Both the position numbers and the translations under genes were made by a program. Below, piece by piece: positions 37,767-46,257 of a stretch of DNA of 64,000 bases (within the stretch, counting starts at the first letter, position 1; the number at the start of each line of letters is the position of its first letter). Under the pieces are notes generated by a model. That model ran no database searches, was not told where the DNA came from, and saw only the letters and a list, made by a program, of their open reading frames with translations. This stretch comes from Demequina rhizosphaerae (lineage in GTDB: Bacteria; Actinomycetota; Actinomycetes; Actinomycetales; Demequinaceae): the NCBI RefSeq assembly GCF_000971255.1, contig NZ_BBMC01000006.1, positions 1-64,000 of the forward strand. Direction: 5' to 3'.

Positions 37767-39038
37767 TCAGACGGACAGCGCGTCCGCGACCGCCTCCGCG
37801 AGGTCCTCGGCCGGCAGGCCCGGCGCGTGGACGTGCACGCCCTCGGCGTCCTCCCACAGCACGCGGTCCACGCCCGGCAGCAGCCCGAGTGCGTCCGCGA
37901 CGGCCTGCATGCGCGCCTGGGTGAGGCTCTCCACCACGCGCGGGTGCAGCGCGACGGTGTACGTGTAGTCGTCGAGCCACGGGGTCTGCACGGTGACGGT
38001 CGCATCGAAGCCGTCGAGCTCGATCGTGCGCACCGCGAGGTCGTCGTGCGCGCCGAGCCGCTCGAGGAACGGCGCCCGCAGGAGCAGTCCGCGGCGGTCG
38101 TCCTCGGTGAGCGACGCATCGTCCGGGCGCGCGGGGAGCTCGGCGCGGGCGGCCCGCCGCAGCTCGGACAGCACCTCGACCGTGAGGAGCCCCGGCGCCC
38201 ACACCTCGAGGATGTGGTGGCTGCGGAACGCGACTCGGGCGATACCGGGCGCGGCGTCGCAGCCGCGGAGGAAGCGCAGCAGCGCGGGCTCGTCGATCGC
38301 GCCGGCGGCGAGCATGACGATCGCGTGGTGCGTCGCGTCGGACGGCGTGCCGGGCGCGTGGCCCGGTCCCGCATCGTTCACCACGAGGCCGGGGTCGCCC
38401 TCGCCCTCGGGGCCGAGGCCCTCCGACGGCGGGACCGACGGCAGCTCGGTCGGCCGCACCGCCTTCTTGAAGAGGCCGCCCTTGGGGATGAACGACTCGC
38501 GCACGTCGCCGGGGGTGTCGAAGGCGTCGTAGGCGAGGTTGCCGGGCGTCCCGAACCAGCGCAGCACGTCCTCGATCGAGTCCCACGCGGCGCGGCCGTG
38601 GCCCATCGCGGCGACGGCGTGCGGAAGCAGCGCGATGGGCGGACCAGCGGGGCCGAGCACCGGGTCGAGGTAGCTCGGGGAGCCCTCGCGGCGGTCGAGG
38701 CCCCACGTGACGGGCTGGTGGTCGTCGGCGAGGCCGCCGAGGTAGACGAGCAGGCCGTCGATGAGGGCGGCTCCGTGCATCGTGAGCTCGCGGCCCAGGT
38801 CCGACCGGAAGGCCCAATCGGGCTTGACGGCCGACCGGTCGCGGCGCAGGTCGCGGGTCACCCAATCGATGGTGGGGCGCAGCTCGGCGGGCGTGAACTG
38901 GAGGTCGTGGCCCGTCGCCTTGCGCAGCTGGACGGCGAGGTAGTCGGCGCTCTTGGGGCTCGCGGCGAGCCACGCCTGGAACCACGCGTCGGCCTCGTAG
39001 AAGCGGCGCGCGTCGCCCTCGGAGGTGAAGAAGCCCAT
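37767..39038 (-). CDS. Conserved hypothetical protein (about 420 residues)
   Basis: A 423-residue soluble protein without signal peptide or membrane helix. No family recognised. The N-terminus MGFFTSEGDARRFYEADAWFQAWLAASPKSADYLAVQLRKATG looks helical. A central acidic low-complexity stretch (about residues 195-230) divides it from an alpha/beta C-terminal half. Codon use is normal for the window, and the frame covers the region cleanly, supporting a real gene. Transcribed alone, divergent from the phosphoribosyltransferase. Ends 112 bases from the toxin gene. Confidence 0.78.
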   Translation of the reverse strand: MGFFTSEGDARRFYEADAWFQAWLAASPKSADYLAVQLRKATGHDLQFTPAELRPTIDWVTRDLRRDRSAVKPDWAFRSDLGRELTMHGAALIDGLLVYLGGLADDHQPVTWGLDRREGSPSYLDPVLGPAGPPIALLPHAVAAMGHGRAAWDSIEDVLRWFGTPGNLAYDAFDTPGDVRESFIPKGGLFKKAVRPTELPSVPPSEGLGPEGEGDPGLVVNDAGPGHAPGTPSDATHHAIVMLAAGAIDEPALLRFLRGCDAAPGIARVAFRSHHILEVWAPGLLTVEVLSELRRAARAELPARPDDASLTEDDRRGLLLRAPFLERLGAHDDLAVRTIELDGFDATVTVQTPWLDDYTYTVALHPRVVESLTQARMQAVADALGLLPGVDRVLWEDAEGVHVHAPGLPAEDLAEAVADALSV

Positions 39039-39112
39039 CGGTCAAGGGTACGGGGGGACGATGCGGCGGTCGCGCCGGTAATCTCGCCTCACCGGACCCG
39101 AGTGGAGGCGTG

Positions 39113-39616
39113 ATGACCGAGACCCCCGAGCGCGAGATCCTCACGTGGCAGGGCTACGGCGAGGCGTCGCGCGAGCTCGCGCAGATGGTGGTCGACTCCG
39201 GGTACGAGCCCGACGTGGTGGTCGCGGTCGCGCGTGGCGGCCTGCCCGTGGGCGGCGCGATCTCGTACGCGCTCGGCACCAAGGGCGTCGGCACGCTCAA
39301 CGTCGAGTTCTACACGGGCATCGACGAGCGCCTTCCCGCGCCCGTGCTGCTGCCGCCGCTGCTCGACACCGACGCGATGAAGGGGCTGAAGGTGCTCGTG
39401 GCGGACGACGTCGCGGACACCGGCGAGACCCTCGCGCTCGTGAAGTCGCTCATGGAGCAGCACGCGGGCGAGGTCCGCACCGTGGTGCTGTACGCGAAGC
39501 CGCACTCGATCATCGACCCCGACTACGTGTGGAAGCGCACGGACCTGTGGATCACGTTCCCGTGGTCGGCGCTGCCGCCGGTGACGCCGAACAAGCCGCA
39601 CCCCGAGGAGGGGTAG
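39113..39616 (+). CDS. Phosphoribosyltransferase (xanthine/purine salvage type)
   Basis: A 167-residue PRTase. The PRPP-binding loop is KVLVADDVADTGETLALV, with VVVAVARGGLPVGGAISYALG as the pyrophosphate loop; VEFYTGIDERLPAPVLLPPL and the end KRTDLWITFPWSALPPV match short xanthine/guanine phosphoribosyltransferase-like proteins of actinobacteria. It would convert a free base plus PRPP to a nucleotide. ATG 39113 is preferred over GTG 39110 for spacing to GGAGG. The NCS2 permease at 13.5 kb could supply its substrate. Confidence 0.9.
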   Translation: MTETPEREILTWQGYGEASRELAQMVVDSGYEPDVVVAVARGGLPVGGAISYALGTKGVGTLNVEFYTGIDERLPAPVLLPPLLDTDAMKGLKVLVADDVADTGETLALVKSLMEQHAGEVRTVVLYAKPHSIIDPDYVWKRTDLWITFPWSALPPVTPNKPHPEEG

Positions 39617-39636
39617 GCGCCGCTACTGTGCCCCTC

Positions 39637-40368
39637 ATGGGGTACAGCAGGGACGATGCCGTGGTCGCCGGCGTGCGCGCGGCGCGCGGCCGCACAGATC
39701 GACTGATCGCCGCGGCTGCGGTTGTTGCCGTCGCCGCCGGGCTGTGGGCCGTCATTGCGCAGCCGTGGAACGGGGCGGACGGCTGGCCCGACGCCGAGCA
39801 CGGCGCGTGGCTCCCGGTGTGGGTCGCCGGGCCGCCTCAGCCGACACCGGACATCGGCGAGGGGTTCCCGGAGCCCGTCACCGAGGACGCGTGGGCGGCC
39901 ATCGTGGCCGACCTGCGCGCGACGGACCCCGACGCGTACGTCTCGATGACGGTGCCCGTCGTGCTCGCGGACGATGCCGGCGGTCTGACAATGCTCGAGG
40001 CCGTCGACGGCACGCTCGCGGACGGCGCGCTCGTCGCGGGGCGCGAGCCGGGTCCGGGCGAGGTGGTGCTCGGCGCCGCCACGGCCGAGGCGCACGGGTG
40101 GGCGCTCGGCGACGCCATCGCGCTGGCAGGCTCGCACGGCCGGACGCCGCCCTTCGCGACGCTCACGCTCGTCGGGCTCGCGCCGGACCACCTCGAGGGC
40201 TGGGTGGCGTGGGCCGACGCCCGCACGCTCGTGGGGACCTACTCCTTCGCGAGATTCGACAGCTCCGGCCCCGCGCTGGACGGCTCCGGCGTCGTCGCCG
40301 ACACGCACCTCCTGTGGAACGGCGGGATCCCGGCCTCCCTCGAGGACCAGGTGCTGCCGGACGCGTAG
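39637..40368 (+). CDS. Membrane-anchored protein with MacB-like extracytoplasmic domain
   Basis: A 243-residue protein: one membrane helix (about residues 22-42) and a single extracytoplasmic domain. The stretch GREPGPGEVVLGAATAEAHGWALGDAIALAG matches the MacB/FtsX ectodomain pattern and closely resembles the corresponding segment of the permease at 31489-33573. There is no FtsX helix bundle and no ATPase alongside, so it may be a stand-alone partner or a remnant. TACTGT lies seven bases upstream of the ATG (leaderless layout). Two copies of the over-represented word are inside (39651, 39969). Confidence 0.78.
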   Translation: MGYSRDDAVVAGVRAARGRTDRLIAAAAVVAVAAGLWAVIAQPWNGADGWPDAEHGAWLPVWVAGPPQPTPDIGEGFPEPVTEDAWAAIVADLRATDPDAYVSMTVPVVLADDAGGLTMLEAVDGTLADGALVAGREPGPGEVVLGAATAEAHGWALGDAIALAGSHGRTPPFATLTLVGLAPDHLEGWVAWADARTLVGTYSFARFDSSGPALDGSGVVADTHLLWNGGIPASLEDQVLPDA

Positions 40369-40372
40369 CTGC

Positions 40373-40762
40373 TCAGCGCATCTGCGCGAGCTGGATGAGG
40401 TTGCCGCACGTGTCGTCGAGCACCGCGACGGACACGGGGCCCATGTCGGTGGGCGGCATGGTGAACTCGACGCCCAGCGCGGCGAGGCGCTCGTGCTCGG
40501 CACGCAGGTCGTCGACCGCGAACTGCGTCGCGGGGATGCCGTCCGCGGCCAAGGCGTCCCTGAAGGGGCCCACCGCGGGGTGGCCGGCCGGCTCGAGCAG
40601 CAGCTCCACCGCATCGTCCCCGGGCACGCCGACGGTGAGCCAGCGGTTGCCGTCGCCCAGCGGGATGTCGGTGCGGGGCTCGAAGCCGAGCACGCGCGTG
40701 TAGAAGTCGAGCGCCTTCTCCTGGTCGTCGACGAAGACGCTGGTGAGGTGGATGCGGATCAT
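40373..40762 (-). CDS. VOC-family (glyoxalase-like) protein
   Basis: A 129-residue protein with the paired beta-alpha-beta-beta-beta modules of the vicinal-oxygen-chelate fold: IHLTSVFVDDQEKALDFYTRVLGFEPRTDIPLG and a second half ending VAVLDDTCGNLIQLAQ. The possible metal ligands are His5 and Glu/Asp near the ends. Often linked to stress or antibiotic resistance; the substrate is unknown. The ATG overlaps the ArsR stop, so they are one operon. Confidence 0.92.
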   Translation of the reverse strand: MIRIHLTSVFVDDQEKALDFYTRVLGFEPRTDIPLGDGNRWLTVGVPGDDAVELLLEPAGHPAVGPFRDALAADGIPATQFAVDDLRAEHERLAALGVEFTMPPTDMGPVSVAVLDDTCGNLIQLAQMR

Positions 40763-41046
40763 GGGGAGTCCTTGTCCGGCCAGCGGCGCGCGATCTCGCG
40801 CAGCGGCCCGGTGTCGAGGGTGTGGAGCTTGGAGCGTCCGCGGCGGCGCGCGGACACGAGGCCGGCATCCTCGAGCACCGCGAGGTGCTGCGAGACGGCC
40901 TGCCGGGTCAGGCCCAGGTCGTGCTCCGCGACGAGGCGGGCGACGATCTCGAAGAGGGTCTGGTCGTCGCGGTCGGCGAGCACGTCGAGGATCGCGCGCC
41001 GGGCGGGCGCGGCGAGGGCGTCGTACACGTCGGCCACGTCCCCCAC
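40759..41046 (-). CDS. ArsR-family transcriptional repressor
   Basis: A 95-residue winged-helix regulator. DVYDALAAPARRAILDVLADRDDQTLFEIVARL then TRQAVSQHLAVLEDAGLVSARRRGRSKLHTLD is typical of ArsR proteins acting on VOC or SRPBCC partners. No cysteine metal site is visible, so metal sensing is unlikely. The start is GTG 41046 or 41037; both lack a good ribosome site. Two strong dyads directly upstream are probable operators. Confidence 0.9.
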   Translation of the reverse strand: MGDVADVYDALAAPARRAILDVLADRDDQTLFEIVARLVAEHDLGLTRQAVSQHLAVLEDAGLVSARRRGRSKLHTLDTGPLREIARRWPDKDSP

Positions 41047-41051
41047 GATAG

Positions 41052-41085
41052 GCAAGCGATCGCTTGCATGCAAGCGACAGCTTGC
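41052..41085. promoter_or_regulatory. Tandem palindromic operators between arsR and the rhodanese gene
   Basis: A perfect 16-base palindrome GCAAGCGATCGCTTGC (41052-41067) is followed by a near copy GCAAGCGACAGCTTGC (41070-41085), centres 18 bases apart. They overlap the presumed arsR promoter and the -35 side of the divergent rhodanese gene, so the ArsR protein probably regulates both directions. Confidence 0.75.
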
Positions 41086-41142
41086 CTTTTCCGTGAGACC
41101 CGGCCGTTTACACTCGTGCCAACTCGACCAGAGAGGATCACG

Positions 41143-41556
41143 ATGAGCTACGCCGGAGACCTGACCCCGCACGAGGCCTGGAAGCTGCTCGAGGACGAGC
41201 CCGGCGCGCTGCTCGTCGACGTCCGCACCGAGGCCGAGTGGCGCTACGTGGGGGTGCCCGACGCGTCGAGCCTGGGCAAGAAGGCGGAGCTCATCGAGTG
41301 GGTCTCGTACCCCGCCATGTCGCGCAACGAGGACTTCCTCGCGCAGCTCCAGGCGACCGGCGTGGAGCCGGGGCAGCCCATCGTCTTCCTCTGCCGGTCG
41401 GGCCAGCGCTCGATCGGCGCCGCGCAGGCGGCGACCGCGGCCGGCCTCGGCCCCGCGTACAACATCCTCGAGGGCTTCGAGGGCGCCACCGACGAGCACG
41501 GCCACCGCGGCTGGCAGGGCTGGAAGGGCGCCGGCCTCCCCTGGCACCAGGGCTGA
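41143..41556 (+). CDS. Rhodanese-like domain protein
   Basis: A 137-residue single-domain rhodanese: LVDVRTEAEWRYVGVPDASS, the active loop FLCRSGQRSIGAAQ with catalytic Cys, and NILEGFEGATDEHGHRGWQGWKGAGLPW. It should transfer sulfane sulfur, with thiosulfate or persulfide as donor. ATG after GAGAGGATCACG. Divergent from arsR with shared operators, suggesting linked control. Confidence 0.92.
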   Translation: MSYAGDLTPHEAWKLLEDEPGALLVDVRTEAEWRYVGVPDASSLGKKAELIEWVSYPAMSRNEDFLAQLQATGVEPGQPIVFLCRSGQRSIGAAQAATAAGLGPAYNILEGFEGATDEHGHRGWQGWKGAGLPWHQG

Positions 41557-41736
41557 AGCACCGCCGCGCCTGTCGCTGACGCGCGCCGGGGCGTCGGCGC
41601 GCGGCCAGCCGGCGAACGGTCGACGGACAGCTTCGGGGATTCCGGGTGGATTCCGCGCGCTTCTCACCCAGAATCCTCAAAGTTGGCGGGAGTGCGGACC
41701 CGCGACCCCGGAAGTGTCACGATTCGGTAACCCGGC

Positions 41737-41797
41737 TTGCTTTGTTGCGGCGAGCAACATACCGTCGTGGCATCGCGGCGCGTCGAAGCGCTTCGAC
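41737..41797 (+). promoter_or_regulatory. Promoter and operator of the xyloside LacI regulator
   Basis: In the 307-base gap 41557-41863, which holds no gene, TTGCTT (41737-41742) and TACCGT (41760-41765) are 17 bases apart. The perfect 16-base palindrome GTCGAAGCGCTTCGAC (41782-41797) lies at the start-site region. The same operator core recurs at 42928-42941 ahead of the transporter, so the regulator appears to repress itself and the operon. Confidence 0.72.
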
Positions 41798-41863
41798 CGT
41801 GGGGAGCAGGCCCCGCAGCCCCGCCGGGAGGGAGTCCCGGCCGATCGAGACGACGGAGTCGAG

Positions 41864-42883
41864 ATGGCGACGATCGCTGACGTGGCGCAGGCCGCGGGGG
41901 TGTCGATCAGCACCGTCTCGTACGCGCTGTCCGGCAAGCGCTCGATCACCGCGCAGACCCGTGAGCGGGTCCTCGCGGCCGCCGACGAGCTCGGCTACCT
42001 CCCCCACGCGAGCGCCCGCATGCTGGCCGCGCACCGCTCCCACATCATCGCCGTGAGCGAGCCGGTCCACCCCGACACCGACGACGCCGCGCACATGGCC
42101 TTCGCCATGCAGACCACCCGCGTCGCCCGTGAGCACAACTACGACACCCTCCTCCTGGTCCACGACGACGCCTTCGAGGGCATGCGCCGCTCGGCCGCGA
42201 CGCAGCTCGCGGACGGCATCGTGGTCCTCGACGTGGACGTGGACGATGCGCGGGTCCCGCTCGCGCGCAAGCTCGCCTGCCCCACGGTGTTCGTCGGAGT
42301 GCCCGCCGACACCGAGGGCCTCGTGTGCGTCGACCTCGACTTCGAGGCGGCGGCGCGCCAGGCGGTCGACCGCCTGGTCGACGCGGGCCACACGCAGATC
42401 GGCCTGATCTCGCACCGCCAGGAGACGCTGACCCGCGGCTCCAACTTCCCCCTCCGCTTCCTGCGCGCGTTCCTCGACCAGTGCGAGGCCCGCGGCGTGC
42501 GCCACGCGGTCACCCACCCCAACGGCCACACCGCCGACGGCAGCGTGCGCCGCCTGCTCGAGCAGCTCCCCGGCCTCGACGCGATCGTCCTCAACACCAC
42601 CGCCGACGTGGCCTCGTCGCTGTCCGCGATCCTCGCGACCCGCGGCCTCGAGGCCCCCCGCGACGTCTCGGTCATCGCGGCCGGCGTCAGCTTCACGACG
42701 GCGCGGTTCGCCGTGCCGTTCGACACCATGCCGCTCGATGCCCACGCATCGTGCTCCGCCGCCGTGGACCTCCTGGTCCAGGCGATCGACGGTGGGGAGC
42801 ACACGCCCCGCATCGTCCTCCTCCCGCCCACGTACATCGACCGTGGCTCGGTGATCGCGCGAGCGACGCCGGGCTCCCCCTGA
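41864..42883 (+). CDS. LacI-family regulator of the alpha-xyloside operon
   Basis: A 339-residue repressor starting MATIADVAQAAGVSISTVSYALSGKRSITAQTRERV (HTH and hinge), followed by the effector-binding domain with SVIAAGVSFTTARF near the end. ATG 41864 puts the HTH at the very N-terminus; longer frames add non-family sequence. It precedes the binding protein, two permeases and a GH31 enzyme; TCGAAGCGCTTCGA operators lie before its own gene and before that operon. Confidence 0.93.
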   Translation: MATIADVAQAAGVSISTVSYALSGKRSITAQTRERVLAAADELGYLPHASARMLAAHRSHIIAVSEPVHPDTDDAAHMAFAMQTTRVAREHNYDTLLLVHDDAFEGMRRSAATQLADGIVVLDVDVDDARVPLARKLACPTVFVGVPADTEGLVCVDLDFEAAARQAVDRLVDAGHTQIGLISHRQETLTRGSNFPLRFLRAFLDQCEARGVRHAVTHPNGHTADGSVRRLLEQLPGLDAIVLNTTADVASSLSAILATRGLEAPRDVSVIAAGVSFTTARFAVPFDTMPLDAHASCSAAVDLLVQAIDGGEHTPRIVLLPPTYIDRGSVIARATPGSP

Positions 42884-42927
42884 GGGGCGCCCCGACCTCC
42901 CCGGACGCACCCCGCACACGCGCATCG

Positions 42928-42941
42928 TCGAAGCGCTTCGA
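42928..42941 (+). promoter_or_regulatory. Operator TCGAAGCGCTTCGA upstream of the xyloside operon
   Basis: A perfect 14-base palindrome 63 bases upstream of the binding-protein start, identical in its core to the site at 41782-41797. Confidence 0.78.
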
Positions 42942-43004
42942 AAGATCGCCGACACGACGCACCACCGGCCCGACGGGCCACGACAAGGAAGCAGGAATCG
43001 GACA

Positions 43005-44330
43005 ATGAAGTACCGCATCACAGCAGCGACCGCCGTGCTCGCGGCCGGCGCCCTGAGCCTGAGCGCATGCTCGTCCTCCGACGACGGCGGCACCGGCGGC
43101 TCGTCCGCCGGTGCGGGCGACGGCGACTACAGCGGCGAGACCCTCACCGTCATGCACTACGAGGGCGACGAGTCCGCGATGGGCATCGCCTGGAACAAGG
43201 CCATCGAGATCTTCGAGGAGGAGACCGGCGCGACCGTCGACCTCCAGACCACCGCGTTCGAGGACCTCAACGCCTCCGCGCAGCAGCTCTTCGACTCCTC
43301 CGACGCGCCCGACGTGTCCGAGTACAACAAGGGCAACGGCACCGCGGGCCAGCTCGCCGCCACCGGCGTGATCCTGCCTCTCGACGACGCGTACGAGACC
43401 TACGGCTGGGCCGACAAGCTCAGCGCCGGCATCGACACCATCGCGAAGTACGACGAGAACGGCGTCATGGGCTCGGGCAGCTGGTACGGCGTCCCGAACT
43501 ACGGCGAGTTCGTCTTCCTCTACTACAACCAGGACATGTTCGACGAGTACGGCATCGACGTCCCGACCGACGAGGCGAGCCTCGAGGCCGCGATGGAGGC
43601 CTTCGAGGCGGAGGGCGTCACGCCCCTCACCACCTCGGCGCAGGAGTACCCGATGGGCCAGCTCTGGTACCAGCTCGCGCTGTCGCAGGCCGACCGCTCG
43701 TGGGTCGACGCGTACCAGCTGTACACCGAGGAGGTCGACTGGACCGGACCCGAGGTCACCTACGCCTCGAGCACCCTCGAGGACTGGGTGGGCGCCGGGT
43801 ACATCAGCGGCGACGCCTCGGGCATGACCGCCGAGGACGCCGGCCTGCAGTTCATCAACGGCGAGGCCCCGATGTTCTACTCGGGCTCGTGGTGGTACGG
43901 CCGCATGCTGTCGGACATCACCGACTTCGAGATGGGCATCACCAACTGGCCCGGCACCACCCTCACCCCGGGCTCCGGCGGCAACATCTGGGTGGTCCCG
44001 GTCGAGTCGAAGCAGCCCGAGCTGGCGGAGATCTTCATCGACGTCACCATGCGTCCCGAGGTGCAGGCGCTGCTCGGCGAGTCCGGCGGCCTGCCGGTCG
44101 CGGCGGACACCGCCGACATCACCGACGCCGACGCGCAGGCGCTCATCGAGCTCTTCAACGAGGTCAACGACCGCGACGGCCTGTCGTTCTACCCCGACTG
44201 GCCGACGCCGACCTTCTACGGCGACCTCAACTCCGTGATGCAGGGCATCGTCAACGGCGACGTCTCCGCCGACGAGGCCAACACCCAGCTCATGGACTAC
44301 TACGAGAGCTACGTGGCGGATCTCCGCTAG
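43005..44330 (+). CDS. Carbohydrate-binding lipoprotein of an ABC importer (CUT1)
   Basis: A 441-residue extracytoplasmic binding protein. Lipobox LSAC (Cys22) with Ser/Gly/Asp linker. The mature part has the family 1 solute-binding layout (LTVMHYEGDESAMGIAWNKAIEIFEEETGATVDLQTTAFEDL, then WYGVPNYGEFVFLYYNQDMFDEYGIDVP) and tryptophan-rich segments such as MFYSGSWWYGRM for stacking sugars. First gene after the LacI operator. With a downstream alpha-xylosidase, xylosylated oligosaccharides such as isoprimeverose are the likely ligands, by inference. Confidence 0.92.
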   Translation: MKYRITAATAVLAAGALSLSACSSSDDGGTGGSSAGAGDGDYSGETLTVMHYEGDESAMGIAWNKAIEIFEEETGATVDLQTTAFEDLNASAQQLFDSSDAPDVSEYNKGNGTAGQLAATGVILPLDDAYETYGWADKLSAGIDTIAKYDENGVMGSGSWYGVPNYGEFVFLYYNQDMFDEYGIDVPTDEASLEAAMEAFEAEGVTPLTTSAQEYPMGQLWYQLALSQADRSWVDAYQLYTEEVDWTGPEVTYASSTLEDWVGAGYISGDASGMTAEDAGLQFINGEAPMFYSGSWWYGRMLSDITDFEMGITNWPGTTLTPGSGGNIWVVPVESKQPELAEIFIDVTMRPEVQALLGESGGLPVAADTADITDADAQALIELFNEVNDRDGLSFYPDWPTPTFYGDLNSVMQGIVNGDVSADEANTQLMDYYESYVADLR

Positions 44331-44346
44331 TCACCACCCTCGGCAA

Positions 44347-44381
44347 GGTGGGGTCCGGGCCCGCGCGGCCCGGACCCCACC
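44347..44381 (+). terminator. Intra-operon hairpin after the binding-protein gene
   Basis: A perfect 15-base-pair stem (44347-44361 with 44367-44381, 5-base loop) between the binding-protein stop and the first permease start. Third example of this arrangement in the window. Confidence 0.75.
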
Positions 44382-44396
44382 GGAGACGGATCCCTC

Positions 44397-45362
44397 ATGA
44401 CCTCGACCCCCCAGCGCACGCGCACCCGCCGCGCCGACGAGGCCGCCCGCATCCCCCAGCGCGGCGGCGGCAAGCTCGGCTACTGGCTGTACCTCATCCC
44501 CGGCGCCCTGCTCGTCGGCCTCGTGATCTTCTACCCGATCGTGCGCAACGTGCGCCTGAGCTTCTTCCACTGGCGCGGCGGCCGCGCCGAGGAGTCGTTC
44601 GCGGGTCTCGACAACTGGATCGCGCTGTTCGGCGACCAGGAGTTCCTCCAGTCGTTCAAGAACATCATCCTGGTGATCATCGCCATGGTGATCGTGCCCA
44701 CCCTGCTGGGCCTCATCGTCGCCGCGCTGCTCTTCGACGTGGTCGGCCGCCGCTTCGGCGCCCGCCTGTCGAGCTTCCTGCGCGCGACCTACTACCTTCC
44801 GCAGATCCTGCCGATCGCCGTCGCCGGTGTGATGTTCAGCTGGATCCTCAAGCCCAACTCCGACGGCGTCCTCAACCAGTTCCTCACCACCCTCACGGGC
44901 AGCGAGGTCGAGATCAACTGGCTCGGCGGCCAGTACTCGACGGCGATGGCCTCCGTCATGGTGCTGATGATCTGGATCCAGATCGGCTACCCCGTCGTGA
45001 TCTTCATGGCCGCGCTCCAGCGCGTCGACCCGCAGCTGTACGAGGCCGCGGAGCTCGACGGCGCCAACTGGTTCCAGCGCTTCCGCGCCATCACGCTGCC
45101 GATGATCCAGCCCGAGGTCTTCGTGGTCGCCCTCACCACCACGATCGCCGCGCTCAAGGTGTTCGCCCCGGTGTTCATCCTCACCGGCGGCGGGCCGTCG
45201 AAGTCGACGTACGTGCCGTCCTTCTACGCGTACCAGGAGTTCATCCGCGGCACCGACAAGGGCTACGCCGCGACCATCGCCTCCGCCATCACGATCCTCG
45301 TCGTCGTGGTCGCGATCATCTTCATCCGCGTGCAGAACCGCGCCGAGCGAAAGGACGCCTGA
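44397..45362 (+). CDS. Sugar ABC transporter permease, MalF type
   Basis: A 321-residue CUT1 permease with six hydrophobic segments after a basic N-terminus. EAA motif LYEAAELDGANWFQRFRAITLPMIQPEV. The ATG is 16 bases after the hairpin. It is followed one base after its stop by the partner permease. No ATPase gene in the operon. Confidence 0.93.
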   Translation: MTSTPQRTRTRRADEAARIPQRGGGKLGYWLYLIPGALLVGLVIFYPIVRNVRLSFFHWRGGRAEESFAGLDNWIALFGDQEFLQSFKNIILVIIAMVIVPTLLGLIVAALLFDVVGRRFGARLSSFLRATYYLPQILPIAVAGVMFSWILKPNSDGVLNQFLTTLTGSEVEINWLGGQYSTAMASVMVLMIWIQIGYPVVIFMAALQRVDPQLYEAAELDGANWFQRFRAITLPMIQPEVFVVALTTTIAALKVFAPVFILTGGGPSKSTYVPSFYAYQEFIRGTDKGYAATIASAITILVVVVAIIFIRVQNRAERKDA

Positions 45363-45363
45363 C

Positions 45364-46257
45364 ATGACCGCCGTGGCCCAGGCCCCCGCCCCCGCGCCGC
45401 AGTCCTCCGGCAAGGACCGCCGCAACAAGGCCCGCCCGCGCACCCCCGCCGAGTGGGTGATGCTCATCCTCGCGATCCTCGGTGCGCTGGCGATCGTCTT
45501 CCCGATGCTCCTGCTGCTCCTCAACGCGTTCAAGTCCCCGCAGGACTACGCGAACTCGGGCCCGCTCGACCTGCCGCAGGCGCTCAGCTTCGAGGGCATC
45601 ACGACGTTCTGGGAGACCCAGAACTTCCCGCGAGCGCTGTGGAACTCGATCTTCATCTCGACGATGGTCGCGATCATCGCGGTGGTCGTGTCCGTCCTCA
45701 ACTCGTTCGCGATCGGCATCGGCCGCGTCCGGGGCCGCACGTGGATCGTGCTCGTCTTCCTCATGGCGAACCTCGTCCCGCAGGAGATGCTCTTCGACCC
45801 GCTGTTCCGGCTCTACGACGACCTGGGCCTGCTGTCCAACCCCTGGTCCGTCATCCTCACCTTCGTCGTGATCCAGTCCGCGTTCGGCACCTACCTGCTG
45901 TCGTCGCTGCTCGGGACGTTCCCCAAGGAGATCCTCGAGGCGGCCTCGGTGGACGGCGCGACCCGCTGGCGCACCCTGCGCTCGGTGATCGTGCCCATCG
46001 TCCGGCCGACGCTGTCCGTCCTCATGGTGTTCTTCTTCATCTGGACGTGGAACGAGTTCCTGCTGCCGCTGGCCTTCCTCAACACGTCGGACTCGCTCAC
46101 GGTGCCGCTGCTGCTCGAGCAGCTCAACGGCGAGCGTCAGACGGACACCACGACCCTCATCGCGGGCACGCTCATCAGCATCATCCCGACGATCATCTTC
46201 TTCCTCATCTTCCAGCGCACCCTCACGCGCGGCATCACGGCAGGAGCAGTGAAGTGA
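45364..46257 (+). CDS. Sugar ABC transporter permease, MalG type
   Basis: A 297-residue CUT1 permease with six hydrophobic segments. EAA motif LEAASVDGATRWRTLRSVIVPIVRPTLS. The stop overlaps the GTG of the alpha-xylosidase (GTGA), so the hydrolase is translationally coupled to the importer. Confidence 0.94.
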   Translation: MTAVAQAPAPAPQSSGKDRRNKARPRTPAEWVMLILAILGALAIVFPMLLLLLNAFKSPQDYANSGPLDLPQALSFEGITTFWETQNFPRALWNSIFISTMVAIIAVVVSVLNSFAIGIGRVRGRTWIVLVFLMANLVPQEMLFDPLFRLYDDLGLLSNPWSVILTFVVIQSAFGTYLLSSLLGTFPKEILEAASVDGATRWRTLRSVIVPIVRPTLSVLMVFFFIWTWNEFLLPLAFLNTSDSLTVPLLLEQLNGERQTDTTTLIAGTLISIIPTIIFFLIFQRTLTRGITAGAVK

